Shown piece by piece: positions 35,542 through 44,572 of a stretch of 64,000 nucleotides of DNA (position 1 is the stretch's first letter; every line of letters starts with the position of its first letter). The DNA is from Algibacter lectus. GTDB taxonomy: Bacteria > Bacteroidota > Bacteroidia > Flavobacteriales > Flavobacteriaceae. The notes under the pieces were generated by a model that saw only the letters and a list, made by a program, of their open reading frames with translations, was not told where the DNA came from and did no database searches. A program made the translations under genes and the position numbers. Where the stretch lies: contig NZ_FOLN01000004.1 of the NCBI RefSeq assembly GCF_900112395.1, positions 248,001-312,000 on the forward strand, given 5' to 3'.

Positions 35542-35889
35542 ATGAAAAAAGTATATTATTTAAAAACGTGTAGCACTTGTATTAGAATTTTAAAAGAGCT
35601 TAATATTCCTGCCGATTATATACTTCAAGATATTAAAACAGAACCTATAACTGTAGCTCAAATAGAAGAAATGCAAGCTCTTTCGGGCAGTTACGAAGCC
35701 CTTTTTAGCAAACGCGCCAAACTTTACAAAGAAATGGATTTAAAAAACCAAGACTTAACAGAGCGTGATTACAAGCAGTACATTTTAGAGCATTATACAT
35801 TTTTAAGCAGACCTGTAATAATAAATGGCGATGCTATTTTTATTGGAAACTCTAAGAAAACAGTAGAATCTGCTAAAGGAAATCTTTAA
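35542..35889 (+). CDS. ArsC/Spx-family protein (arsenate reductase-like)
   Basis: A 115-residue thioredoxin-fold protein of the ArsC/Spx/YffB family. The N-terminal motif C10-S-T-C13 follows a first beta strand (KKVYYLKTC), and the C-terminal FLSRPVIINGDAIFIGNS matches the family's SRPxxxxG substrate-side segment. No other ars genes are nearby, so a real arsenate reductase role is uncertain; a redox or regulatory role is equally possible. It stands alone between two converging or diverging genes. Confidence 0.85.
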   Translation: MKKVYYLKTCSTCIRILKELNIPADYILQDIKTEPITVAQIEEMQALSGSYEALFSKRAKLYKEMDLKNQDLTERDYKQYILEHYTFLSRPVIINGDAIFIGNSKKTVESAKGNL

Positions 35890-35907
35890 GTTTTAATTTG
35901 AAACACC

Positions 35908-36813
35908 TTATTTTCTAATCACAGTTTTAATCATACTATGATCGGAATCTCTTGTGGCTATTTTTTCCGAATTTACCATAGTTAAATCTTTAGACACCCA
36001 AATATGGTCTATAGACAACAACGGAAAATTCCATGGCCAAGTTTCTCTAAAACCATTACCTTTTTTTGAAAAGAAGTGATTGTAATTTTGCTCTAAACGA
36101 TCTAAAAACACAGACTCGTAAGGCGCATTAAAATCACCTAATACAACGGTATTGTTGGTGTTTTTAATAATATCGTTCGCAAATTTAAATTCCCAAGCTT
36201 TAGGTACATCAAAACTACCTTGCATATCTACAGCATAAAATTGAATACCAGCAGAGCTAAACTTCACTATTGTAGAGCTATATTTAGAACGCTGCTCCTC
36301 TTCAATATGAAGCGGTGTTTTTGAAAAAATTTCAATTTCGCCATTCGATTTATAAAAGTAATATTGAGGATATTTTGCTTTAATCCTATCGAAACTGCGT
36401 TTTTTAGGCTCACTTAAAACCATAATATCCGGAATAGATTCGTTCTCTTTAAAAGCCGACTCAAACCCATCGTCTCTAGAGGCATTCCAAAATACAACTT
36501 CAACATCGGTATCTTTTACTTCTTCTGTAAAACTGATACTAAAACTTCTAAAAAACCATACAAATAATAAAACACCAGCAAGAATAAGATTGTATTTTCT
36601 ACGCTTTCCAAGAAAAACAGAAAACACCAAAACTATAGTAATTATAATGGGTAAAGGAAATAAATAAAACCAGTAGGCGAATTTAAACGATGCATCTTTT
36701 ACTAAAAAATGGAGTACTAATAAAGCAAGAACACATATTAGGTTTACTATAAATATGCCCGTACTTAATACCTTAAGTATTATCTTAAACCAACGCCTTT
36801 TGCTGCCCACCAT
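35908..36813 (-). CDS. Membrane-anchored endonuclease/exonuclease/phosphatase-family protein
   Basis: A 301-residue protein with three N-terminal membrane helices (about 12-36, 43-68, 75-95) and a C-terminal EEP fold on the outside or periplasmic face. Fold signatures: VVFWNAS (N110), VLSEP (E135), VVLGDFNAPYES (Asp/Asn catalytic pair), SIDHIWVSKDL and RDSDHSMI (final Asp-His). All catalytic positions look intact. Family members are DNases or lipid/sugar phosphodiesterases; the sequence does not say which. Its start overlaps the upstream YciI-like gene by 34 bp, so the two are coupled. Confidence 0.85.
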   Translation of the reverse strand: MVGSKRRWFKIILKVLSTGIFIVNLICVLALLVLHFLVKDASFKFAYWFYLFPLPIIITIVLVFSVFLGKRRKYNLILAGVLLFVWFFRSFSISFTEEVKDTDVEVVFWNASRDDGFESAFKENESIPDIMVLSEPKKRSFDRIKAKYPQYYFYKSNGEIEIFSKTPLHIEEEQRSKYSSTIVKFSSAGIQFYAVDMQGSFDVPKAWEFKFANDIIKNTNNTVVLGDFNAPYESVFLDRLEQNYNHFFSKKGNGFRETWPWNFPLLSIDHIWVSKDLTMVNSEKIATRDSDHSMIKTVIRK

Positions 36814-37316
36814 GGATGTATTTCTATTTCTAAACGTTCCGCCTCAACCATAGGGTCGGCTTTAGCTAAACTATCGGCCATTTTTAAAGTTGGCACATTA
36901 TATATGGTTATACCACTAATATCTCCATCGTCACCAAACGGTCCCGAAATATCTGCATAACCTAACTCGTACATTTTTGATAAATGCTCTAAATGTAATT
37001 TTTGTAAACGCTCACTCTCTTCTTCGTTTTGCATTTTAATAGCGCTCTTTTTTAAAAAGGCCATAAAATATTGCTGCATTAATACAGTATCCTGTGTTGT
37101 TTCATTAACATGTACATAGGTTTTAAACCCCTTAGCCGTTAATTCTTCTTTTATTTCTTTCAATGTTTTTTTAACAGGCTCTGCTGGTACTTCAACTATA
37201 ATAGTATCTGTAACAGTTTTCCCTGGATCTTCACTGTTAGAATCTCCTTGCTTTGTCTCATTTTTACACGATACTAACAATAAAACACATAAAAACGGTA
37301 GTATTAATTTTTTCAT
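36780..37316 (-). CDS. YCII-domain lipoprotein
   Basis: A 178-residue lipoprotein with lipobox ending at C17 (LLLVSCKNE), a charged linker with many Glu/Lys/Thr (about 20-65) and a YCII-related domain (about 80-165: FMAFLKKSA, LHLEHLSKMYELGYADISGP, SLAKADPMVEA). YCII domains carry a conserved His-Asp pair; here H in LEHL and D in KADPM fit those positions. An exported, lipidated YCII protein is unusual compared with the cytoplasmic YciI. The function is unknown. Its 3' end overlaps the EEP gene by 34 bp and it follows the CYTH gene by 17 nt. Confidence 0.8.
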   Translation of the reverse strand: MKKLILPFLCVLLLVSCKNETKQGDSNSEDPGKTVTDTIIVEVPAEPVKKTLKEIKEELTAKGFKTYVHVNETTQDTVLMQQYFMAFLKKSAIKMQNEEESERLQKLHLEHLSKMYELGYADISGPFGDDGDISGITIYNVPTLKMADSLAKADPMVEAERLEIEIHPWWAAKGVGLR

Positions 37317-37333
37317 AACAAATAAATATTAAG

Positions 37334-37807
37334 TTATTTAATCCAAGATTTAAAAGGGTGTTTACTTAACTGCGAATTGTAATATTTCACATCTCCAGTA
37401 ACTTCGTTACCTAACCAGTCCGGTTTTATATACGTTTCGGTTTCGGTATTTAGTTCTATTTCGGCAACAATTAATCCAGAATTATATCCATAAAACTCAT
37501 CGACTTCATAAATATGCTGTCCTTGTTTTATTTCATAACGAGTTTTATCAATAATGGAAGGCTCGCATAGCTCCAATAAAGCTTCGGCTTCTTGCTTTGG
37601 AATCTCCTTTTCCCATTCAAAACGAGATAGGCCGCTTTTAGAACTTGCGCCTTTAATCGTTATAAAGCCTTGCTTCCCTTTTAACCTCACTCTAACCGTA
37701 CGTGCTTTATCGGTATTTAAAAACCCTTGGCTAATTCGAGTTTGCTTAAAAGCTTCTTTTTTAAAAGCTTCAGATTTTACTAAAAATTTACGTTCTATTT
37801 CTATCAT
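37334..37807 (-). CDS. CYTH-domain triphosphatase-like protein
   Basis: A 157-residue CYTH protein. The signature ExExK is at the N-terminus, E3-I-E5-R-K7 (MIEIERKFLV), with further basic and acidic residues of the tunnel fold in TVRVRLKGKQGFITIKG, RFEWEKEI and YEVDEFYG. Most bacterial members of this size are inorganic triphosphatases rather than adenylate cyclases. It is first in a three-gene minus-strand run (CYTH, YCII lipoprotein, EEP). It is divergent from dinB, 82 nt apart. Confidence 0.9.
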   Translation of the reverse strand: MIEIERKFLVKSEAFKKEAFKQTRISQGFLNTDKARTVRVRLKGKQGFITIKGASSKSGLSRFEWEKEIPKQEAEALLELCEPSIIDKTRYEIKQGQHIYEVDEFYGYNSGLIVAEIELNTETETYIKPDWLGNEVTGDVKYYNSQLSKHPFKSWIK

Positions 37808-37856
37808 ATAAAATTCCGCGAAAGCGAAAATATTTTAAAAATATTAAGTTTAGGAA

Positions 37857-37885
37857 TTGCCCTTAAATATGAATTGATAAATTTA
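37857..37885 (+). promoter_or_regulatory. Probable promoter of dinB
   Basis: TTG (37857-37859), an 18-nt spacer and TAAATTTA (37878-37885, one mismatch to TAnnTTTG). The ATG follows after 4 nt, which suggests a leaderless or almost leaderless mRNA. Confidence 0.5.
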
Positions 37886-37889
37886 CGCT

Positions 37890-38987
37890 ATGTTAACCGA
37901 TTTACCAATAAGAAAAATTATTCATGTGGATATGGACGCCTTTTATGCGTCTGTTGCGCAATTGGATAATCCTGATTTAATTGGTAAAGCCATTGCTGTT
38001 GGCGGAAGCGGAAGGCGTGGCGTAATTAGTGCCGCCAGTTACGAAGCTAGAAAGTTTGGTGTAAAAAGTGCCATGTCTGGAAATCTGGCCGTTAAACTTT
38101 GTCCGGAATTAATTTTTGTAAAAACCGATTTTGAACGCTATACCTCTATATCTAAAAAGATTAGAAAAATATTTCTAGATTATACCGATTTGGTAGAACC
38201 ACTTTCTTTAGATGAAGCTTACCTCGATGTTACGCAAAACAAAAAAGGAAACCCAAGTGCCTCTATGATTGCCGAAGAAATAAGAGCACGCATTTTTAAT
38301 GAAGTAGGTTTAACAGCTTCCGCAGGAATTTCCATTAATAAATTTATAGCAAAAATTGCCAGCGATTACAATAAACCTAACGGACAAAAAACAGTAAATC
38401 CAGAAGAGGTTATTCCGTTTTTAGAAACGCTAGATATTAGGAAGTTTTATGGTGTAGGTAAGGTTACTGCGGAGAAAATGTATCAAAAAGGCATTTTTAC
38501 AGGCATGGATTTAAAACAGAAATCGATAGAGTTTCTAGATGAACACTTTGGGAAATCGGGTAGCTATTATTACAACGTAGTTCGTGGTATACATACTAGT
38601 GAAGTGAAACCAAACCGGATTAGAAAAAGTTTAGCTGCAGAACGTACTTTTAGTGAAAATTTATCTTCGGAAGTTTTTATGATGGAGAAACTAGAACAGA
38701 TTTCTGAAGAAGTTACCAAACGCTTATTAAAAAGCAAAGTTGCAGGAAAAACAGTGACTTTAAAAATAAAGTACAGCGACTTTAGTTTACAAACGCGCAG
38801 CAAAACACTACCCTACTACATAAGTGATAAAGACATTATTCTAGAAACAGCAAAAGATTTACTTTATCAAGAAAAAATGAGTAACTCGGTGAGATTACTA
38901 GGCATTTCTCTTTCCAATTTAAATACGGATACTAAAAAAGCACCAGAACCAAAAAGTGTTAGCGCACAGCTAAAATTTGGATTTTAA
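37890..38987 (+). CDS. dinB: DNA polymerase IV (Y-family)
   Basis: An error-prone translesion polymerase. The 365 residues have the catalytic D14 (IIHVDMDAFYASV), the SLDEAYLDVT motif with the second Asp/Glu pair (about 109-117), the fingers segment GVISAASYEARKFGVKSAM and the little-finger domain (about 240-350). The C-terminus is short and lacks an obvious beta-clamp pentapeptide beyond VSAQLKFGF, where QLKFGF could be the clamp-binding sequence. It has its own promoter with a near-zero leader. No SOS (LexA) box was recognised, in line with the lack of a standard LexA system in many Bacteroidetes. Confidence 0.95.
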   Translation: MLTDLPIRKIIHVDMDAFYASVAQLDNPDLIGKAIAVGGSGRRGVISAASYEARKFGVKSAMSGNLAVKLCPELIFVKTDFERYTSISKKIRKIFLDYTDLVEPLSLDEAYLDVTQNKKGNPSASMIAEEIRARIFNEVGLTASAGISINKFIAKIASDYNKPNGQKTVNPEEVIPFLETLDIRKFYGVGKVTAEKMYQKGIFTGMDLKQKSIEFLDEHFGKSGSYYYNVVRGIHTSEVKPNRIRKSLAAERTFSENLSSEVFMMEKLEQISEEVTKRLLKSKVAGKTVTLKIKYSDFSLQTRSKTLPYYISDKDIILETAKDLLYQEKMSNSVRLLGISLSNLNTDTKKAPEPKSVSAQLKFGF

Positions 38988-39240
38988 AAGTTTAAGATAT
39001 TTATTAAAAATCACTAAAACTTAACTTTATTCAACAACTTCTATCCATTTTTTTGCTTATCCACTCATCTAATTGTATAAATTCAGGACACCTCACTATT
39101 TAGAATAATTAAAAATAAACACAAAAAACTTAAATATTCTTAATGAGAGTATCGATTTTTTTTGCAAATAAAAAGCAAATCTGCCTTTACCTTAAATTAT
39201 CATCAAATCCGTTATCTTTATTTGGACTGAATACAAATAA

Positions 39241-39265
39241 GAGTAATTTTGTAAAAAAATTACTC
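39241..39265 (+). promoter_or_regulatory. Perfect hairpin abutting the TonB-receptor start codon
   Basis: GAGTAATTTT (39241-39250) is the exact reverse complement of AAAATTACTC (39256-39265), with a 5-nt loop; the ATG begins at the very next base (39266). It could be an operator for a repressor or an mRNA structure that hides the translation start. Confidence 0.6.
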
Positions 39266-41692
39266 ATGCCATCAGTAAAAATATTTTCAACTTTCTCATT
39301 GTTTTTCTTAAGCATTTTGGCTTTTAGTCAAAACGGAGATTTATATGGTAACGTTAAATTTGATACCAAAGAGCCTGTTTTAGGAGCCTATATTATTTTA
39401 AAAAGTTCTAGTTTTCAAAAGGAAGCAAACTCTGATATTAATGGTGATTTTTACTTTGAAAATATTCCTTACGGAAATTATACACTCCAGTTGCATTCTT
39501 TAAATGCCGAAGTTAAAACTATTGATATTACTATAAATACTTCAGAAAAAAACCTTGATGTTACATTAACTTTTTCCTCGTATCAAGATTTAAAAGAAAT
39601 ACAAATTGCGGGTAAAACCTTAAAAAGACAGATTGAAGATAAAGGCTTTGCTGTAAATGTTATTAAAACAAAAGAAGCCAGTATTAGAAATATTCAAACA
39701 AACGATTTACTAAACACTACGGCTGGTGTAAAAATTCGTCAAAATGGTGGTTTAGGTTCTAACGTAGAATATAGCTTAAACGGCTTATCGGGTAGTTCGG
39801 TTAGAATTTTTATTGATGGTGTTCCAATCACTATGTATGGTTCTTCTTATAGTTTAAACAGCATTCCGGCTTCAATGATAAAAAACATAGAGGTTTACAA
39901 AGGTGTTGTTCCTGGGCATTTAGCAGACGATGCTTTGGGTGGAGCCATTAATATAGTACTTCATAATTCAACTAAAAATTACTTAAACGCTTCAGCTTCT
40001 TATGGATCGTTTAATACTTTTCAAACCAATGTAAACGGATTATATAGATTCGAAAAATCTGGCTTTACGGTTAAGGCGTCAGTGTTTCATAATTATTCTG
40101 ATAATGATTATAAAGTTTCAGGACGAAGCGTTGTTGTTACTGGTTTAGGTGGTGCACAAACTCCAATTACTGCAAGACGATTTAATGATGCCTACAGATC
40201 TACAGGTGGCATGGCACAAATTGGTTTTACAAACGTAAAATGGGCCGATCAATTTTTTGTTGGAGTTACGAGTTCCGATGACTATAAAGAAGTTCAACAC
40301 GGCGCTTTTATGACTATTACACCATACAAAGATCGTTTTTTAGAGTCTGATGCTCTACTTGGTAATTTAATCTACAAAAAAAGAGACCTATTTACTGAAG
40401 GCTTTGATGTAAATGTAAATGCTTTGTACGGTAAACGAAATAGAATTGTGAATGATACTGTAGCGGCTGCATACAGTTGGAATGGAGAAAGAGCCATAGA
40501 TTTTAGAGGAGATGAATACGAATATACTTGGGGCTCTCAACAAGAAGGCGGACCAACTCTAGCAAAAATAGAAAGGAACGTCGCTGCTGTTAGAACCGGA
40601 CTATCTTATACCATAAACGAACATCACAAAGTATTATTCAACCATGCATACTCTAGTATTGAAAGAGAAGATAGCGATGCCTTAAGGACGGTTTTAGAAA
40701 ACACCTTCATGGGTACTAGAGATTTATATAAAAATATTTTTGCTTTAACCTACGAGTTATCTGCTATTAACAACCAATTAAAAACGAGCATATTTGGTAA
40801 ATACTATAGCCAAAAAACTTTGAGTATCGATCCTGCCATTGCAACAGATAGTGAAGGAAATGATACCGTAGTTGATGAAACTGTAAAGGCCAACAACAAA
40901 TACGAAGGTTTTGGTTTTGCAGCCTCTTATGCCATTACACCAACAGTTAGCTTATTAACATCGGCCGAAAAAGCGATTAGATTACCTAACGAAACGGAAG
41001 TTTTTGGTAACGATGGTGATAATGTTGTTGCAAACCCAAGCTTAAACCCAGAGGTTAGTAATAATTTCAATATAGGTTTTAGATTTGGTAGATTCAAAAT
41101 AAAAAAACATGCTTTTACCATTTCAACCAATGCTTTTATAAGAGATATAAAAGATAGAATTGGATTACCTATAGAAACATCTTTAAACGTGGATGACGAA
41201 TTAATTCTATATGTTAATCAGGGTAATGCAAAATCTAAAGGTATAGATGCACAACTTAACTATACGTACAATAAAAACTTAGGTTTTAATTTTAATATAT
41301 CTCGTTTCGATTTAACAAGCGAAACTACCAACGGAACAGAGTTCGATATTCCGAACACACCTTTTTTTACAATGAATGGTAGTTTAAGATATTCATTCAA
41401 AGAGCTTATTCAGAAAAAATCTTTATTAAACCTTTTCTACTCCGTGTATTTCACAGACGAGTTTTCATACTTAGTGTCTCAAGGCTCTAACACCGTTGGC
41501 GACGATTTCTTTAAAGTACCGGAGCAATTAGTTCACGATTTAGGCCTTACCTACTCTTTTCCTAATAGAAGATTAGCGATGAGCTTCGATATTAAAAACA
41601 TTTTCGACGAACCCGTTTACGACAACCTTTCGGTACAAAAACCAGGACGTGCTTTTTATCTTAAACTGAATTATACAATCAATAAATTTTAA
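39266..41692 (+). CDS. TonB-dependent outer-membrane receptor (siderophore/iron type)
   Basis: An outer-membrane transporter of 808 residues from my preferred start. The frame is open from an ATG at 39143, but those 41 extra residues are not signal-like; the ATG at 39266 begins a standard signal peptide (MPSVKIFSTFSLFFLSILAFS). Next come a carboxypeptidase-regulatory-like domain (NGDLYGNVKFD to about 95 residues), a plug (SGSSVRIFIDGVPITMYGSS, LADDALGGAINIV) and the barrel, ending LKLNYTINKF. It is followed after 14 nt by a DUF4374 lipoprotein, a pairing seen in iron or siderophore uptake loci, so a ferric siderophore is the likely substrate (inference). Confidence 0.9.
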   Translation: MPSVKIFSTFSLFFLSILAFSQNGDLYGNVKFDTKEPVLGAYIILKSSSFQKEANSDINGDFYFENIPYGNYTLQLHSLNAEVKTIDITINTSEKNLDVTLTFSSYQDLKEIQIAGKTLKRQIEDKGFAVNVIKTKEASIRNIQTNDLLNTTAGVKIRQNGGLGSNVEYSLNGLSGSSVRIFIDGVPITMYGSSYSLNSIPASMIKNIEVYKGVVPGHLADDALGGAINIVLHNSTKNYLNASASYGSFNTFQTNVNGLYRFEKSGFTVKASVFHNYSDNDYKVSGRSVVVTGLGGAQTPITARRFNDAYRSTGGMAQIGFTNVKWADQFFVGVTSSDDYKEVQHGAFMTITPYKDRFLESDALLGNLIYKKRDLFTEGFDVNVNALYGKRNRIVNDTVAAAYSWNGERAIDFRGDEYEYTWGSQQEGGPTLAKIERNVAAVRTGLSYTINEHHKVLFNHAYSSIEREDSDALRTVLENTFMGTRDLYKNIFALTYELSAINNQLKTSIFGKYYSQKTLSIDPAIATDSEGNDTVVDETVKANNKYEGFGFAASYAITPTVSLLTSAEKAIRLPNETEVFGNDGDNVVANPSLNPEVSNNFNIGFRFGRFKIKKHAFTISTNAFIRDIKDRIGLPIETSLNVDDELILYVNQGNAKSKGIDAQLNYTYNKNLGFNFNISRFDLTSETTNGTEFDIPNTPFFTMNGSLRYSFKELIQKKSLLNLFYSVYFTDEFSYLVSQGSNTVGDDFFKVPEQLVHDLGLTYSFPNRRLAMSFDIKNIFDEPVYDNLSVQKPGRAFYLKLNYTINKF

Positions 41693-41706
41693 TTAACTCT
41701 AAAAAC

Positions 41707-43047
41707 ATGAAAAAACAAATTTTAAACCTTAAAACCTTAGCCTTGCTATTTAGTGTTTTATTACTAGCCTTTAGTTGTAGTGATGATGATGCTCCAAAAG
41801 AAGTTGTAGATGAAGAAACTGAAGACGTTAGCAGATGGATAACTGTTGCTGCCGCAAGAATGGGAGAAAACCCAGGCGATGGAAATGGTGGAACTTTAAT
41901 TTACTCTATTAGCAGTGAAGATGCTAAAGACCCAACCGTTTCTATTGAAGCTTTTGAAAATGGATTTATTGCACCATCAAATAGAACGGCACGTTTACAA
42001 TCATCTGAAGATGGTAGTACTATTTTTAACATTAGCTACGCCGGTGACACTGGTGGCAACTATACCAAATACCTTGTAGAAGGCGGACAAACCTTTACAC
42101 AAACCGGAACAGAAATTAGCATTGCGCCTTACGTAGGAACAGCTCCAAGATGGATTAAATTATTCGATGGCGATCAAACAGGTGCTGCCGTTTACGTTTC
42201 TACAGAACATGAAGCTGATGCTGATGGTAACTATACTAGAACTAACGCTACCATTGGTGTGGTAACTTTAGATTTAGAAAACTCTTTAATTAATAACTTC
42301 CAAGAGCACGATGTGGCATTAACTGATGAAGAAGAAGCACTAGGATACTATATTTCTAGAATTGATATGCCAACTTTAAATGCTGCTGGCGATAAATTAT
42401 ATATTGGTGCACGTTTAAGTAAAGTTGACCCTGCCACTACTGAAGGCGATAGCGATTATGAAATTTTAGGATCGAAAACTATTGTCTTAGATTATCCATC
42501 ACTTTTAAATCCATCAGTTATTACATCGACTGTAGGACACGGTAATACTAACGGATACCGTAGTATTAATGCTTTTCTTTATGACGGAAGTGTTTATCAA
42601 GCTAACCAAAGTGACCCAGAAGGTTCTCATATTTTAAAAATTAATTCGGATAATGAATATGATAACTCTTACGATTTTAATTTAGATGATGCTCTTGGTG
42701 TTGAAGGCGCTTACATTCTTGCATGGAGACCAGCATCTAACGGAAAAGCTGTACTAGCCTATCGTCACAACGGTTCTGCCGAAGGTGTTGCTGGAGCCCA
42801 AGGATTTTTTGCTCTTGTTGATTTAGATGCTAAAACGGCTCAAAAAATTGAAGACATTCCATATCACGAAGATTTCTACTTATTCCAATACCAAGGTTTT
42901 GTAGTGGATGGAACAGAAATATACCTAACTCAAGCCCCTGTTGGACAAAATGGAAACATCTACGTTGTAGATACCGAAACAGGTGTTGTAACAAAAGGTG
43001 CAGAATTAGTTAATGTAGAAGGAAGTCACTTTATTGGAACGTTCTAA
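41707..43047 (+). CDS. DUF4374-family lipoprotein
   Basis: A 446-residue surface or periplasmic lipoprotein: the lipobox Cys in LLLAFSCSDDD is followed by the acidic run typical of flavobacterial lipoproteins. The mature part has seven-bladed-propeller-like repeats (RWITVAAARMG, TYAGDTGGNYTK-like blocks, GNIYVVDTETGVV) as in DUF4374 proteins encoded beside TonB receptors. It is probably an accessory substrate-binding or sensing protein for the receptor upstream, from which it is separated by 14 nt. A perfect palindromic terminator follows. Confidence 0.87.
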   Translation: MKKQILNLKTLALLFSVLLLAFSCSDDDAPKEVVDEETEDVSRWITVAAARMGENPGDGNGGTLIYSISSEDAKDPTVSIEAFENGFIAPSNRTARLQSSEDGSTIFNISYAGDTGGNYTKYLVEGGQTFTQTGTEISIAPYVGTAPRWIKLFDGDQTGAAVYVSTEHEADADGNYTRTNATIGVVTLDLENSLINNFQEHDVALTDEEEALGYYISRIDMPTLNAAGDKLYIGARLSKVDPATTEGDSDYEILGSKTIVLDYPSLLNPSVITSTVGHGNTNGYRSINAFLYDGSVYQANQSDPEGSHILKINSDNEYDNSYDFNLDDALGVEGAYILAWRPASNGKAVLAYRHNGSAEGVAGAQGFFALVDLDAKTAQKIEDIPYHEDFYLFQYQGFVVDGTEIYLTQAPVGQNGNIYVVDTETGVVTKGAELVNVEGSHFIGTF

Positions 43048-43071
43048 TAAACAAAACACATATTTACAAAC

Positions 43072-43109
43072 AAAAACGGCCAATAGATTTAAATCTATTG
43101 GCCGTTTTT
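43072..43109. terminator. Perfect 38-bp palindrome, bidirectional terminator
   Basis: A 19-base arm (43072-43090) is followed directly by its exact reverse complement (43091-43109), with outer A- and T-runs. It lies between the DUF4374 gene and the converging pyk gene and can serve both. Confidence 0.92.
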
Positions 43110-43129
43110 AATATATAAAACTTAAGTTT

Positions 43130-44572
43130 TTAAAGACTACAAGTTGTAATTTCTGAAACTCTTAACGTATTAACCATTCCTTTATCTTGAATTGGCATAG
43201 CAGCTAAACTCACTAACATATCTCCAACTTCTAAATAACCTTGCTTACAAGCTATAGCATTAACATCTTCGATAGTTTCGTCGGTGCTAACAAACTTATC
43301 ATAATAAAAAGCACGAACACCCCAAAGTAAACTTAAACGCGTTAAGATTCGCTTATTTGATGTAAATACTAAAATATGACATGAAGGTCTCCAAGCCGAA
43401 ATTTGAAACGCTGTATACCCACTATTTGTTAACGTAGAAATAGCACTTGCATCAATTTCGTTTGCCATAAGTGCAGCATGATAACAAATTGATTTAGTAA
43501 TATATCTATTAGTTCTAATATGCGGAGGTAATTGTGGTACTTGAATTAAATCAGAATCTTCAACATTCTTTAAAATGTTACTCATTTGTCTAATCACTTC
43601 CACAGGATATTTACCAACTGAAGTTTCACCAGAAAGCATTACAGCATCGGCACCATCCATAACAGAATTGGCAACATCATTTACTTCAGCTCTTGTTGGT
43701 GTTAAACTATCAATCATAGTCTCCATCATTTGCGTCGCAATAATTACCGGAATTCTAGCTTTTTTAGCACGCAAAACCAATTGTTTTTGGATTAACGGAA
43801 CTTCTTCAGCAGGAACTTCTACACCTAGATCACCACGGGCAACCATAATACCATCACAATGTGTAACAATTTTATCGATATTCTCAACAGCCTCTGGCTT
43901 TTCTATTTTAGCTATAATTGGAATTTTATGAGTTCCGTGTTCCGCAATTAAATCACGTAATTGCATTAAATCTTCAGCATGACGCACAAAAGATAAGGCC
44001 ATCCAATCTACATCTTGCCCAATGGCAAAAATAGCATCTTCGATATCTTTTTCTGTAAGTGCAGGCTGAGATATATTTGTGTTAGGCAAGTTTACCCCTT
44101 TTTTAGATTTTAATGGTCCACCTTGAACAACTTTGGCTAAAACCTCGTTTTTTCCATTTGTAGAAACTACTGTAAAAAGTAATTTTCCATCATCTAAAAG
44201 AATACGCTCTCCTGGTTTTGCATCTTGTGGAAATCTATCATAAGTCATGTAAACACGTTCCTTATTTCCAACAAAACGTTCGCCTGTAGCAAAAATAATT
44301 TCATCACCCGGATTTACAACAACATCTTCCTCCATAACTCCTACACGAAGTTTTGGACCTTGTAAATCTGCTAAAATAGCGGCAGTAAAACCAAACTCTT
44401 CGTTTAACTCACGAATCATGGTGATACGCTCGGCTACATCCTTATAATCGGCATGAGAAAAGTTAATTCTAAATACATTAACACCTTCCTCAAGCATGCC
44501 TTTTAATACTTCTTTTGTGCTTGTAGCTGGTCCTAGAGTTGCTACTATTTTGGTTTTTTTTCTTGTTGCCAT
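43130..44572 (-). CDS. pyk: Pyruvate kinase
   Basis: The final ATP-yielding step of glycolysis, phosphoenolpyruvate to pyruvate. 480 residues: barrel domain with KIVATLGPATS, RINFSHADY, the catalytic and metal segment IIAKIEKPEAVENID and GIMVARGDLGVEVP, and TRAEVNDVANSVMDGADAVMLSGET (quoted in part: MDGADAVMLSGE), then the C-terminal domain. The length is normal for bacterial enzymes. Its ATG overlaps the stop of the upstream IPExxxVDY gene by one base (TAATG), implying translational coupling. Confidence 0.97.
   Translation of the reverse strand: MATRKKTKIVATLGPATSTKEVLKGMLEEGVNVFRINFSHADYKDVAERITMIRELNEEFGFTAAILADLQGPKLRVGVMEEDVVVNPGDEIIFATGERFVGNKERVYMTYDRFPQDAKPGERILLDDGKLLFTVVSTNGKNEVLAKVVQGGPLKSKKGVNLPNTNISQPALTEKDIEDAIFAIGQDVDWMALSFVRHAEDLMQLRDLIAEHGTHKIPIIAKIEKPEAVENIDKIVTHCDGIMVARGDLGVEVPAEEVPLIQKQLVLRAKKARIPVIIATQMMETMIDSLTPTRAEVNDVANSVMDGADAVMLSGETSVGKYPVEVIRQMSNILKNVEDSDLIQVPQLPPHIRTNRYITKSICYHAALMANEIDASAISTLTNSGYTAFQISAWRPSCHILVFTSNKRILTRLSLLWGVRAFYYDKFVSTDETIEDVNAIACKQGYLEVGDMLVSLAAMPIQDKGMVNTLRVSEITTCSL

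Noticed and set aside
39143-39265. Longer N-terminus for the second TonB receptor
   Set aside because: The extra 41 residues are not conserved-looking and would place a normal signal peptide in the interior; a perfect hairpin ends at the downstream ATG.
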